Position numbers and translations under genes: made by a program
NCBI GenBank assembly: GCA_945859605.1
Contig: OX243814.1
Coordinates: 22,803,345-22,867,344, forward strand
Direction of reading: 5' to 3'
Source of the DNA: Lumbricus rubellus
Taxonomy: Eukaryota; Annelida; Clitellata; Crassiclitellata; Lumbricidae
Length of the DNA stretch: 64,000 bases
Part shown: one piece after another, positions 35,173 through 48,889 of the stretch
Numbering within the stretch: the first letter of the stretch is position 1
Layout of the letters: every line of letters begins with the position of its first letter
The notes under the pieces: generated by a model
Databases searched by the model: none
What the model was told of the DNA's origin: nothing
Seen by the model: the letters and a program-made list of their open reading frames with translations, nothing else

Positions 35173-37074
35173 GATAATATTTATATATGCATATATATAA
35201 TTATATATATATGGATGTATTTGTATGTGTGTATCTTATTGTGTGTATATATATGCTTGTATCAAGATGGTATATATGGCACTCAAGTTCCGTGTCTTTG
35301 GTACTGTCTTAAAAGTGGTTACCGTAGTTTCTTATCTGGGTGACCAAAATTAGCAGGTTGGCATTCGGACCACTCAGTCTGAACCTGCTATTTGCACTGC
35401 TGGAGTGCCACATGAATCTGTTGTTCTCTGCCCTTTCTTCCTTACAGTCTTTATCTTCCCCAATCAATCATATGGCTAAGGCGTAAAAAATTGTTGTGTT
35501 TCCGGTAACCCGATTGACCCATTTTTACGGCCGCGACTCAAATATTTTTGTAAAAAATTTTTATTAAAAAAAATATTTTTTCCCCCAAAAAATTTTCCCC
35601 CAAAAAAATTTAAATTTTTTAAAAATAATATTTTTTTAACATTTGTATTGACATAACATAAGAGACATCAACAAAATGAAATTAATAGGACTGTTTCTAG
35701 AGCAGTTTTAGGTGCAGACAGTCGGGGAAATATACTTGCTTAGAACACGTACTTTGTTTCAGCGTGCAAAAAAGACTAGTGGGGTAACTTTTTCGGATAG
35801 TCACTGCATAAAATATTTTACCAAAATAAAAAAAATTCCGACCTACCTACCCAATTTTTTTAGCTCCGTTACCGGAAACACAACATTTTTTTTAGGCCTA
35901 ATCACTTTGGAGTCCATTTACAGCAGCATGCAGATGATACTCAGCTCCAACTCTGTCTCACTCTGATGAGTCTGGTAAACTTAAACTTGAGGAGTACCTT
36001 TCATAGATGTATGTGTGTCTGGTTCCATTTCAATAGCCATAAGCCCAGACAAGTTTGAGGAAATTTTGTTTGGTCATGCCAGCAGCTGCATTCATTCCCT
36101 TCACTTTCTAGCATGGATCTTGTAGGCACTGCTGTGTCTCTATCAGATACTGTCAAAACATTTGGACTAACCATGGACAGCAAGCACATTCCGACCGCAC
36201 ATTAAACAAGCATTTTAAAATCTTGTTTCTATCACATCAGAGCAACCCATCACATCACTGACCATGAATATGTCACAAGCCATTGCCTATTCTCTTGTCT
36301 TCTCTTGCCTTGATCATGCTAATTCCGTTTCTGTGAGTATCTCAGACCTTTAGGTCAATTGTTGCAATGCATCCAAAATTCCATAGCTCGCATACTCCAT
36401 CAGCTGCATTGGCTTCCTGTTGTGTTTAATTGGGACTGTTGAATTTAAATTGGTCTATTTGACATACAAATCTCAACACCAGCACACCTCCCTTCTTACA
36501 TTTCTCCTCAATGCCTGCAATCATCAACTGCATGTCTTTTAGCTGAACCCTGATGCGGAACAGTTTTAGTTTATGTGCATTCCATGCCTCTGCTCCCATG
36601 GAATGGAATCGACTTCTGCTCTTGCTTCACAGCTCAAACTCACTTTTCCCCTTCAAAAATGGCTAATTCTCCTTGGCTTCAAGTGTTTGGATATCTAAAG
36701 TCTGCATCTGACCCTGGTACATGACTTTCAATATCTCCATGACTCATATTCACATTTCAATGTGCCCTTGTGTTCATTACAAATTTATTTAAATAGTAAT
36801 AATAATAATTTAATAATAATAATAATAATAATAAATTAATAAATAATTTTGCTGGAGTTGGGCTGCCGTGTTGCCGCTGTTTCCGGCGATCCAAGGGAGA
36901 TTGCCTACCTCTTCCAGAGGATTTCAATTTGCACACAACATTTTGATGCTGTTGCGTTTAGAGGTACTTTTGCGCCACTTTCCTGGGGACAAGAACAACG
37001 CACCCTAACTTTGTGCACATTTCTCTTTTTGGTTTAGTTTTAAGCGTGTGTGATCTTTTAATAAATGTTGTTGT

Positions 37075-37123
<49 letters not shown>

Positions 37124-40100
37124 TTAATAATAACAATGTCTCTCGGTAATGCAGAGCAATCCATCAGATTCTAGGGCCAAGAATAAATCTTTATGCTTCT
37201 TTATTTTGTGCCTAAATTTCAGTAAACTGCATTTGATAATTGCTTTTAAAAGGACAGCGAAGCTTGCAGATTGCGTATACGCTCTTTTAAATAAAAAAAA
37301 TATGGAGAATTGATGAAGGAAGATGGAATTACCAAATGAAAGAGAAATACCAGGAAAAAAGATGATAGTTGAGAAGTCATTGTGGATGATGTGGGAGAGC
37401 TGCCAATGTACATACATGTACTTAACAGATATTTTTGCTCAATGTTTACTTGGGAAACTAGGAACTTCCCTGAGGCAACCAAACATTTGCAGGCAGTGTC
37501 GGGAAGGGAGTCGGGGACTATTACAGAAATTATTTACTACTTAAGGAAAACTGTGGTTGAATGGCTGAAAAGGCTGAAAAGGCTGAAAAGTTTCACAGCT
37601 GACAAGTGTCTAAGGATAGATGAGCTACATCAATAAACTTTTATATGATGCTATAATTTGCCTCTATACACTGCAATTTCATCTGGACTTCTGCTTATTT
37701 AATAAACTACAGAGCTTTCAAAAAAACATTGCATTTTATAACCAACTCGCCCTACCACTCACATACAGTGACATATTATATACTAGAACTTTATTGATTA
37801 AATTCTGAGATAATTAGGCATGTTCAGACTTGAGAACTTGATGCTGCTCCCATCAGCCTTTTCATCCTTCTTTGCTCCAATCTTACTTACCTACTAGAAG
37901 TAGTCACTCTTATGTGTCCAACTTTGCAAGAACTTATACCCACAGATTTTCAATCAGTTATCAAAAACCTCTGGTGTATATAACTGTATAATAGTTTACT
38001 CTTTAAAACTTAAAACATTCAAACTGTATCAGGTCACCCCGCTGTAAAAGTCTAATTTGTACATACTCATTGAATGAATGAAAATTCATTCATTCACATG
38101 CTGGATTATTTCCTGTTGTCACTTACGTATTAAATTTATTTTCCATGTTGCATTTCTTATTTACCAATTGCTCGCTAAATTGATTATGCCCTGATGTTCC
38201 TGAACAATCCTATTATTTAATTGGTTGAAACTGTTGGTTTGATCTTGATTGTGTATGTGACTATATTCAATATATATTGTTCAAGACTTGTATCTGTGTT
38301 TCTGGGATCAATAAATTGATTGGTTGATTGATTGAAGAAAATAATGGAGATTCATTAGCACATAATGATCTAATTGATCAAATGCAGGCAAGAGAAGTAT
38401 CAGGGTGAGGAAGTGTGCAGAAACTAGTGCTTCCAGATAAGATCTGAGTACGAATTATAGTAGGGAGGCCATCTCACAGCAAAGGGCCGAGAGAAGGAAA
38501 GGCATGATGCTGGGCTGTAGCAGTCCGAGACAGTGGTACAAGAAAGTAATGACGGTCTAAAGAGCACAGCAGTAGTAGTTGAGATAGGCCACCTAATAAG
38601 ATCACAGAGGTCGCAAAGAGTTTGATCCAAGAACATCTTATAGGTAAGTGAGAGAATTTTATATTGAATCCGGACAGTTAACCAATGAAAGTATATTTAT
38701 GAATCTATGTTGTCCTTCGCCTCCTCAAAAGAAGTCATCTTGGGCCCCTTTATTGTCTTCCAAAGGAGGTTTTAAAAAATGTTATCCCTTTTGTGTCATT
38801 TGCTTCTCCATCTGCAGGCAGTTCATTTTATTCAAATTGTTCTAGTCTCTTTTTCTAATTAAATTTTGTCCAATTCTATTGACTTTTACGGCTCCCTTAG
38901 TTTGACTGGACGACAATGGACGACAGTGGATGACAACGGTCGATGATATCATTAGTCATCAATCATGGTGTTAATCCTGTAGAGCAATCAGTAACCAGTT
39001 AAACAGCCAAAGTTGAGAAAAAGTAAATCCTGCAGAAGCAAAATATTTTAGAAAAACATAGGCGAGCGTTGATGGTGTTTTTACACTGAAGTGCCATCTA
39101 TCGATTTTATATTGTTCACGATCTTTGTTTATTGATTAATCTGGTTGCTACACCACATCCTGGTACAGGTTACATGAAAAATAAGAAATACAAAAACAAA
39201 TACAAAGTTGGCAGCCAATGGCGGTGCCCATCATATAACAACTCTAGTCTACAGAGTCATCTGTTGGCAAATGCAGTCCTTGTAAAAAACAATTCACTAT
39301 TGATAAACTCCAATGCATAGTGCATACACAAAGAGCCCAGACGACTGTTTCTTGTCCAATGTGGAGAGTTGGACAGAATTTAGAGTCACTCGTGGGCCGA
39401 GTAGTATCGAGAGGGAAGTAGAGCGACAGGCGTAGCAATTGCAATTGTGCAGCGCCTCTTTGGCATGTTCCTCTGTAGATGAAGAAGATGCAGCTGTATA
39501 GTACAACCCATGTATACAAACAACATAAATCATTTGCAAGGTGGTGTTGATGGTGTTGTGACCAACCTGACATCCCTTGCAAGTTGTAGGCAATGGACCT
39601 GTCTAAGGACTTGCGGAGTGAATTACCATCCACAAATCTGAGTAAAAATGTAAGAGACATGGTCATGACTTCCGCAGACATCTAAATATTTTTAAAAAAT
39701 TCAACAACTTTTCCGCAGACACAATCATCGGCATCGGCGGTAGTAGCTTAGAGATAGGATCGTCATCCAACATGGCCGACAACCAGAGAGCTATATTGAG
39801 CCATATTGTTGTAAGTTTCTTGATTATGGACTTGCATATATTGACTGCATGTAGCGATCATGTAAGCTTAGGGTCATTGTATTCCTCTATGTTTCCACTG
39901 GATATGCATCGAATCTATCATTTATCATGTATTACCTTTAGAATTATGAACCATATATGAATGGATCTGGTCTGATTTGCTGTCTTGGCAGGCATACCTA
40001 TGAATGCTGTCCAAATGCATTGTTGATAATGTGATTTTTTAGTAGTTGCCAATTGTCGTTGATAGGTCCACCCTGATTGTAGAGAAATTTTGATTGAGCT

Positions 40101-43100
40101 CTGAAGTACTGTTGTCATTGAACAGTTCGTTTTAATTAGTATGGAATATTTAATAAATATGAATGAAGATACGAAACTGTGCAATGTGCATCATGTCTTG
40201 AGTTAATTCTATGCTACATATTTGGTGAGTTAATGGTTTGAAGCCAAAATCAATGGACACTTAAGAAATTGTCAGTTGATCAGAATTTACCATTTTGTGA
40301 ACTTCTTTTAAAGAAGTATTTTCATTTCAGTCATAACTTTGCTGCTGTTGTTGTATGGCAGTGTCATGTTACAACCTTATTAAGGTCGCAAAGATGCTTT
40401 CTTTATATATTGTGTATGCATGGCATAGCGCATTGACATACTTTTACATTTACGTGACAACAGATAAGCAATGGATAGAAGTCGTTCATCTACTGTCTTG
40501 CAGAGATTGGGTCATGCTGGATTTCTTCTACTTCTAAGTGAATATTTCTTTAAACAATTCATTGCACACAACAATGAATCATTTTCAAATGTGAGAAGAT
40601 TAAATATTGGTCGAATTTACTGATTCATTCTGTAGAGGTAAGCGGTCACTGGAAACAATTTGTCTGACACTGGCCTACAAAATCAAGTATCCACAGAACT
40701 TTTTCCTGCTTAGAGGGAATCATGAATGTGCCAGTATCAACAGGTGATTATAAGTTTCTGTTTTTATTTAGTTTTTCAACTAGATAGTGGATAGTCATTA
40801 TAAGCATCATTTGATGCTGTTGGTTGAATTGGTTGAAAGTACTATACAAGGAATTTAGGCTGTTGCTGTGTCTATAAACAGCAATCTCCTTACATCAGTT
40901 ACGTTTGTCTTCACTTCATATCGTATCTGTAGATTTATTTAGCGCGTCTTGCAGACTAAGCTTGTTCCTGGTGACATTGTTAGTTATCTCAAGAAAGCAT
41001 TTTGCTAATTGATGAATTCTTTGTTCACAATATCATTTGATGTCGTTTTGGCCACTGTAGATAGTTTTTCTCATGAAGCAACGGCACTATACACCGTGAG
41101 TCAAAAAAAAGTAAGCCAAATTGTTTTTCATATATCTCTAATGCCTGATAACATACTACGCTAAAATTTTCCAAATATTTAGAGAATTGGACGAAGAATA
41201 TGATTCCAGAATTTCATGGGATAAAATTGAACGAATAAAAAGATATGAATCTGTAAACTTCATATGCCGAAATTGCCGTTTACAACCAATTTTTTGTCAG
41301 ATTCAATAAAAAGTAAGCTAAACTGTTTTTATTATATCTCCAATGCCAGCTAATTAATCATACTAAAACTTTCCAGATATTTAGATAATTGAACCTAGAA
41401 TAGGATTCCAAAATATCATGTAATAAATTTGAACGGATAGAAAGATATGAATATTTGAACTTCATCTCCGAAATTTCAGTTTTCAGCAAATCTGTTATGG
41501 TGTTCGCTGCAGTTTTGATGCCTGATAATTCCCAATTTTGGTCTTCAGTGATCCTGGAGTAAAATTTTACGGAATATAAAGTGTGGAGCGTGCATAATGA
41601 AAGACCGAGTCTACCAGACAACAATCCATGATATAAACGATCTGAAGCAACGCTTGTTGGAAGTGTGGGATGGCCTGGACCAGAGGATAATCGACGATGC
41701 TGTTGCCTAATGGCGCCTGCGCCTCAAGGCTTGCGTGCAAGCTGAAGGATGACATTTTGAGCATCTTATTTAATTAAATAATCAAATCGTACTGTTGGGG
41801 TCATATTGCTAGTTCAATTATCTACATATCTGTAAAATTTTAGAATGATTGATCATCAGGCATTAGAGATATGAGAAAAAGTTTGACTTACATTTTACTG
41901 AATCTGGCAGAAAATTGCTTGTAAACGGCAATTTCGGCATATGAAGTTTAAAGATTCATATCTTTTTATCCGTTCAACTTCATCTCATGAAATTTTGGAA
42001 TCATTTTTTTGGTCCAATTCTCTAAATATTTGGAAAATTTTAGCCTGATATGTTATCAGGCATTAGAGATATATGAAAAACAATTTGGCTTACTTTTTTT
42101 TGACTCACGGTGTATATCACATAAATGGTTCAATGGAAGAGTAATGATGGTACCATAGTCATCAGCTGTAAGTCCAAAGTGCTTATACAATGGCACAATG
42201 ATAAAAGATCACATTGACACATTCATAAAGGCAATAGATAACATTATAAAGGAAATGTACTATAAAAAGTGAGGTTTTTGTAAATGTAAATTAATATAAA
42301 ATGCTGATAAGATCTGTTGGAATAAATTTATGTGTTCAATTTAAACCATGCCAGCTAATAAAGTCAGCATCAGTTGTTAATTGTTGTTCGTTTTTCTCAG
42401 AATTCTGTGCTTTCTAGGCAAGGCTAGTCATTCAATCATTCATCATTCATTCTATGGATTTATATTGCACCCCTTCAAGAAACCTACTCAGAGGCACTCC
42501 AAGCCTAGCCATGGCAAAAGAAAAAAGACGAGAGATTTATGGAAAAAGTTTGACTGGACAGATGTAATAAATGCAATAAATAAAAATAATAAATAAAATA
42601 ATAAAGTTATTTGTAGTTATTTGATTTATTTTATTGCACAGAATACCGGTATTTGATTTTGACCAAAAATTTTGTAACATCAAAATGTGAATCACAATTG
42701 GCTTTTCCGGAAATTAGGTTGTAAATATGTAGGTGAAAATGCCATTTAGCTCAAAACTGCTGGCCATGAATGAATAGAGTTTCACTGCACTGGTCATTAC
42801 CTGTCTGGCAGATATCGCCCATGAAACTAAGCTGTTGGTTATTTCTAAGCACAGAGTGAAAGGCCATACTGAAAGAAGAGACATTTCCAAGAGGTCTTGT
42901 GGTAAAACTCATCGCAAAGATGGTTGGATGAGAATGAAAGAAAGAATTGTCTGGAGCACAGGGCAAATTGTCAAGTGCAATACTCTTTTTAAAAAAGAAG
43001 CCTGCTGGGTGTGGGTCATGATGTAGGTCATGTTGGCCCACTTTTGCCAATCTATTTAAATCAGATGTTAAAGAATTACACACCAATATGCAAGTAGTCC

Positions 43101-46100
43101 TGGGTGGGTTAGAGTATATAATATGGCTTTTGGACATTTTCCTAAAAAATAGGCAATTTAGACCAATGCATTAGATAATATCTGACTTTGCAGCTATAAC
43201 CAAACCTGATTTGGTTTTGATTTCTTAATGGCAAAGCTTACATAGAATGATTTGTCAAGAGAAATGGTGCGGCAGTTGTTTGAAGATATGGCTTTTGTAA
43301 TCGTAATCGTGAATTTTTATATCGCCACTTCATGAGAAACGACCTGACACTAAGAATGACTTTCAAATGGTTGTGGAAAAGGGACAAAGAAAGACAAAGA
43401 AGTTCATCATGGAGATTGCTCAGCAAACTGTTTCCAGAAAGATGGACAGTGAAGCTTTTATGCAGCACTGCGGAAGTTCGAGCCATGATCACCTTGCATG
43501 GCAGAGTGAAGAACTGAAGATATCTATGACCTGGAGTGGATAGCACTGACACGCAAAGCTCCTTAAGATAAATCGTGGCTTGGCCTGCTAGGCAATTACG
43601 CAGGAGCATTAGAGTCTTGAACCCAATGCGTTATGTATAGGCAGTTCCTCCTGTATAAAACTTGATATATGCCCGAACTTTGGTATGCTGCCAATCAGAC
43701 GAGCCATGGCATTAACCACTTTGCTGCCCTATTAACGAATGGTGCTCATCATGATGTATGTGTAGTCATGAATGCTCCATGCGCTCTCATGACGAGCAAG
43801 TGCCTATGTGCATAGTGAGGCACTGATTATTATTCAAAGTCTTCTTATTCTTCTTCTTCTTAAGTTCTCTGCACCTCGGCAGGTTTCAACTTCAAATGAC
43901 GCCATTCTTCTCTTCGCTGTGCCCTTCATTGTATTTGTCAGTCATCATCCATCCCAGCATCATTTGTCTAAGTGGTCTTCCTCTCTTTCTTTTTCCCTCC
44001 AATCTCCCTTCTATGATTTCTCTCTGGAGTGAGTCTCCTCTTAATATGTGACCAATCCAATTCGTTTGCCTTGCTCTTGAAGTTGTCATCAGTGATGTTT
44101 CTTCTCCCACTCTTTTCAGCACCTCTTCATTCGTCACTTGCTCCGTCCAGTTCACCTTTTCCAGCCTTCTCCATATCCACACCTCGAAGGCTTGTCTATT
44201 AATGTCTAAGCACCTGAAAGTCAGTGCAGTGTTTTACTGCTACCCTTGGCTACTATTAGGCTACTTCAATGCTCGGTTTGTAAAACTTTTTGCTAGTTTC
44301 AGAAGAACTAAATATGCTGATGCTAACCATTCTTAGGTGTTTATGACGGCACTTTCAAAATATTTTTAAACATTGTTTTGCGATAATTTAGACTTTTGTG
44401 GTCAGTTCTTACCATATTATTTGGCACTATGGCTGCACGGAGCAACTTCTTAGTACGGTATGTTAGATAGCGGTTGTAGTGACATATAGACAGCGATATA
44501 AGTTCAGATGAATCTAGTGATGAGTCGGTGAACGTTGGTGAAGAAATGTCGTCAGTGAATCAGCGACGATTCACAGATGAACGTTATGCTGGAGTATAGC
44601 ATGCACGAGATGTCATTGGTGACTTACTGTTAAGCACAAACGACAGTCACATTGATGAAACGGAATCTGTGTATTTGGACAACTAACAGAGACATTTTCC
44701 AGAGAAAATAACAGCAACAATCAACAAACAACAGATTGCAATGACAGGCCAACAAAGTGATTTGCTGTTTTGTTACAAGAAAGGCAGATGAGCTGAAAGC
44801 CATTCCTAAAAATATTGCACCAAATACCCATTGTAATGATTCATCCCCTAATCATAGGTAAGGATGGCCGAGAAGAATGGCGCCATGAGTCTATGGTACC
44901 ATGCCGGGATGGTTGACCATCCACTCCTACAACAGTGAGATGTAGATGGTCCAGCAAGTGGAAAATTCTTTCCTTGGTGGTGAAATGCTTGTCACATTGT
45001 GCTGTTATTCGTTATTGAGGTTTGTTGTATTTGTCGTTGGTAGATATTGCTTGCGTAATGTTGATTGAATTCCTCCTCTTGGTCATTTTTAGTTGTTCCC
45101 TTGGTTTACACCCAATAATCTGTCCTACTGTACTCCACGCTTCCTCTGTTTTGTTCCCGGGTCAGTGCCCTGTAGGGCCTGTGCACTGTGTGCAGGCATG
45201 CCTTGGGTTTCTTCTCAATGAGTTTTCCAACACGTGTGGCTAGGTCTGAAGCTTCTTCAATTCTCCCTGTCCTCAGGAATTGGATTTCTTTAGAAAAGGT
45301 GTTTGATGACTGGAGTGATGAAGATTGGGTCAGAAGTGACTGTGCGTACTGGGTAGACCATATCCTCGACAGTTCGCAAGACAGCATCACATGCATGCAG
45401 ACACGACTAAATTGATGGTGACTACTGTGAAACGGACATTGGCACAGGTGATTGTGTGTTTCTTGTTTGGGTTTTTTTCTTTTACAGAATTTATGGCTTT
45501 TATGATGAATGCAAGAGGAGATACAACATTAAGCTGTGGAAGACTTTCACAGATTGTTTCAACTGTTTACCTGTCGGTCAGTCATTCTCCTGCACTCATC
45601 AGTTTAATATAATTTGGCATTCAGCTTAAACTTTTTTATTTTTTAATACAAAGGACATAAGGTGAGAGTTCTTTTCTTCATTTCCTTCATCACGCTCTTA
45701 TTGACCTATAGATAGAGTTCAGAGAAGATTATTTCCATTTTATTTGTGCTGAGCCAGTGCTGTTGTTGTGAGTTGTTATTGGTTGTAAATGATTCTAGAT
45801 GACACAAGCAGAAATTTTTACACAACTTTTCCAACTTCGACTGACTCGGTAGACGCTTTATTATTGGCCTTGCAGTTTGCATGCTACTGTCTTGAGTGCT
45901 GTAACACTGGCCAGTTAGCTACATCGCTGGCCACATCTCTCAAGACGTTGTGAAAGAGGGCTTGCGGAATGCGGTTCATTTCCGCAGCAGGTGGCTTATT
46001 TCAGAGATTTAAATCTCGGGCTAGCATGGGCCATACACAGGGGACCTAAATGGGGGTGACACCTACTCAAATTGGCAGCGGTGGTGAAGGATCTCACCCA

Positions 46101-48852
46101 ATAAATTACTTGAAAAACGAGCAGGGTCGAGGCCATTATACGGTCACTTTATAATTAAGCAAGTGCATTTATATTATCTACAGCAAAAGGCAGTGGTGAG
46201 CAGCATGCTTTTTCTGGTGGTGGTGGTGGTCAATTGTCATGGTGGTGGTGAGGAAAAGAGCCCTGGATGAAGTAGTGGTTGCACGAAATTTTAATTTTGA
46301 ATTGTGCATTTGGGTTGTTGTAGCGGCTTTGGTTGAGAGTACCATATTCTGCATGCATGGTGGTCTTTCACCGGACTTGGACAATTTGCAACAGGTACAA
46401 AGCTCTGATTATTTACTGTTTAAAGAGATTGGGCTTTTGTCATTGAGTCACAATTGGGGGGGGGGGGGGGTAAGTATAAAAAGTGCTGATAATTTGACAG
46501 AGAAGAAGGCGGAGGTATGGTGGGAGTTCATTCCAAAGAGATGGTAATGCATAGATTCATATCTTTCTATTCATTCAAATTTTTGACATTAAATGTTGGA
46601 ATCATGTTGTTGGTTCAATTCTCTAAATATCGGGAAAATTTTAATATGATTAACTATCAGGCATTAGAGACATATGAAAAACTGTTTGGCCTACTTTTTT
46701 ATAGAGCCACAATGTACGTAGTGATTCTGCTCGGCCACTACTTAGTGATAGATCTGTCCCGACTGCCATCAATTGATATGCTGAATAGTGGTTCCTACAC
46801 AGATTTCTAGTCTTCTGAACCACTGTAAACCATATTAAATTATGTATGTTATAAGCTAAACTAGGATGTAAATCCACTTGTCACTTGTCTTTGAAAATTG
46901 AATTTGTTGTTGCCATTCATGAGCTATGTTTGGCGCACCCTTATTCTTCTAAGCTGATCAAATCATGGAGAGATACGGGGAACATAAAATCTATATGAAG
47001 TACGAACAAAACATTTTCTTCATTTCTTTATTTGTTTTTTTTTGTTTTGCCGAAATGTACCATCCCTTGAAAAATGCGCTTTGTGGATCAGCCGCCTATA
47101 TGGCCTATACCTAGAATTATAATTATCACTGTTTCAAAGTCTGCCTTACAGTGCTTAGAGTGCTACATTTTAACCAGTGTAACAGATATCTCTGATTATA
47201 TACATGCTCACCTCTCATCACAAATAGATAGGGCCTACTCATGATGTGCCCCTTGCACGAGCAGTGTTGTTCACTTCAGCTATCTTGCAGACTAGTTCAT
47301 ACTCGTCGTCTTGCAGGTTGGTCCAAAGAAAAAACAGTTGAAAAAGCATCACTTAACTGCCTTGCACTGCCGCAGTGAAGCTGATTTTAAATAGAATAGA
47401 GAAAATACACAATACAGTTGTAATATGTGATAGGCTACGCCACTTAAGTCAAGACTAGACAGTATATACATATAGGAGGCACACATATAGGAGGCACTCA
47501 TATAGGAGGCACACATATAGGAGGCACACATATAGGAGACATACATATAGGAGACAGTTAAGGCAACAGTAGGAGTGGAGCTCATAATTTCCATGTCTAG
47601 CTCTTTCCCGCCGGATGGGGTCACCCGTGACCCCATAAACAGCATAGGTATCAAAACAATTCCGGCTGGAATGAGTTAAGGACAGCTTTTTAAAAAACTT
47701 TCTAGAGACGTTCAAGTTGTTGAGTAAAATATACATTCCAGTATTTATGTGGCTCCATTTGGAGAAGTTGTTGATTTGTCTGATAGCATATTATAATATA
47801 ACATATTGAGCTAAATTTGTACATGGTTAAATTATTCACTGAGCTAAAAGAGATTGCACTGCGTGATGTACGTTAGCTGAATCGTGTGTTGCTTAACATA
47901 GTTCAAGTCGAAAAGTTTGAAGTGTTATGCTGTCTGCTTTAGCCATTCTAATCTGATCAAGCATAGGACTTGCCATCATTAATAAAAGCAGAAGTGGGCC
48001 GTTTAGATTCAAGTGCCTGTGATTTGTTGAGTTGCAATTGAGAGTTAAATCTTGTGAGATAAGTTTGTGATAAGTAGTTTGCTGTTGACCATCCTTGACT
48101 GTATTTAGTAGAAAACATAGATACACCTGCAGTACAGAAACTACACTTGTAGCATGAGTCTCAACAATTGTGAAAGATTCTTGAAAGTGGAGCTACCCAT
48201 TCCTGCCAACTTTAGCAACCCATGCCTCAGTCATTTCTTGTCACTGAAAGTTTTGTCTCTGCTCAATAGTGTGGCCAGACTTTTTCGGGGTTTTCATTGA
48301 GGGGGGAGGGTTCCAATGGACAATTTTGGACATGGATGTAAAATACACAGATAGTATGCAGAATTAGTTAACAATTTGGAAATTATGCATTTCGAAGGTT
48401 TGAACTCGGGGAAAAAAACCTGAGTATGCCCATTTGGACTTTGCATCTCACGAGTTGGGCTCTTTGGATAGAGTCGCAACTAATATGTAAATCAAAATAT
48501 GAACTGCCTTTAAATCTTTGCATTGACTTTTCTTTCTGTTAACCCCTTTAGCGGCCGACCGGCTAATAATCGTATACAAAATCGATGATTATAATCGGGG
48601 TTGCCGCTAAAGGGATTAAAGAAATAAATTGATTCAAATTGTGGCTCATGGTTGTTATAAAACACTTAGCTTTTTAATTGCTGGACATTATTTTAAGAAC
48701 TGTCTCCTGACTAAGAGGCAAGCCTTACCAGCATCAGATGAGAATGTGTTGTCCAATGTAAGGGATAGAGCAGCTTCACCCTAAGATCTAAAGTCTGATT
48801 CTGTAGACCTACTGGCAGCAAAATGGACAAAGCGCCTGGCTATTGCAGACTT

Positions 48853-48889
<37 letters not shown>

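Noticed and set aside
39244..39571. Downstream part of a 145-codon minus-strand ORF
   Set aside because: After the first 35-40 codons the text looks random and Cys/Trp-rich; at most the start was kept as a possible exon.
44500..44660. Acidic Ser-rich stretch ([12 protein letters not shown]) suggesting a piggyBac transposase N-terminus
   Set aside because: Only about 35 residues before a stop, with no piggyBac ends or other domain nearby; too weak to annotate.
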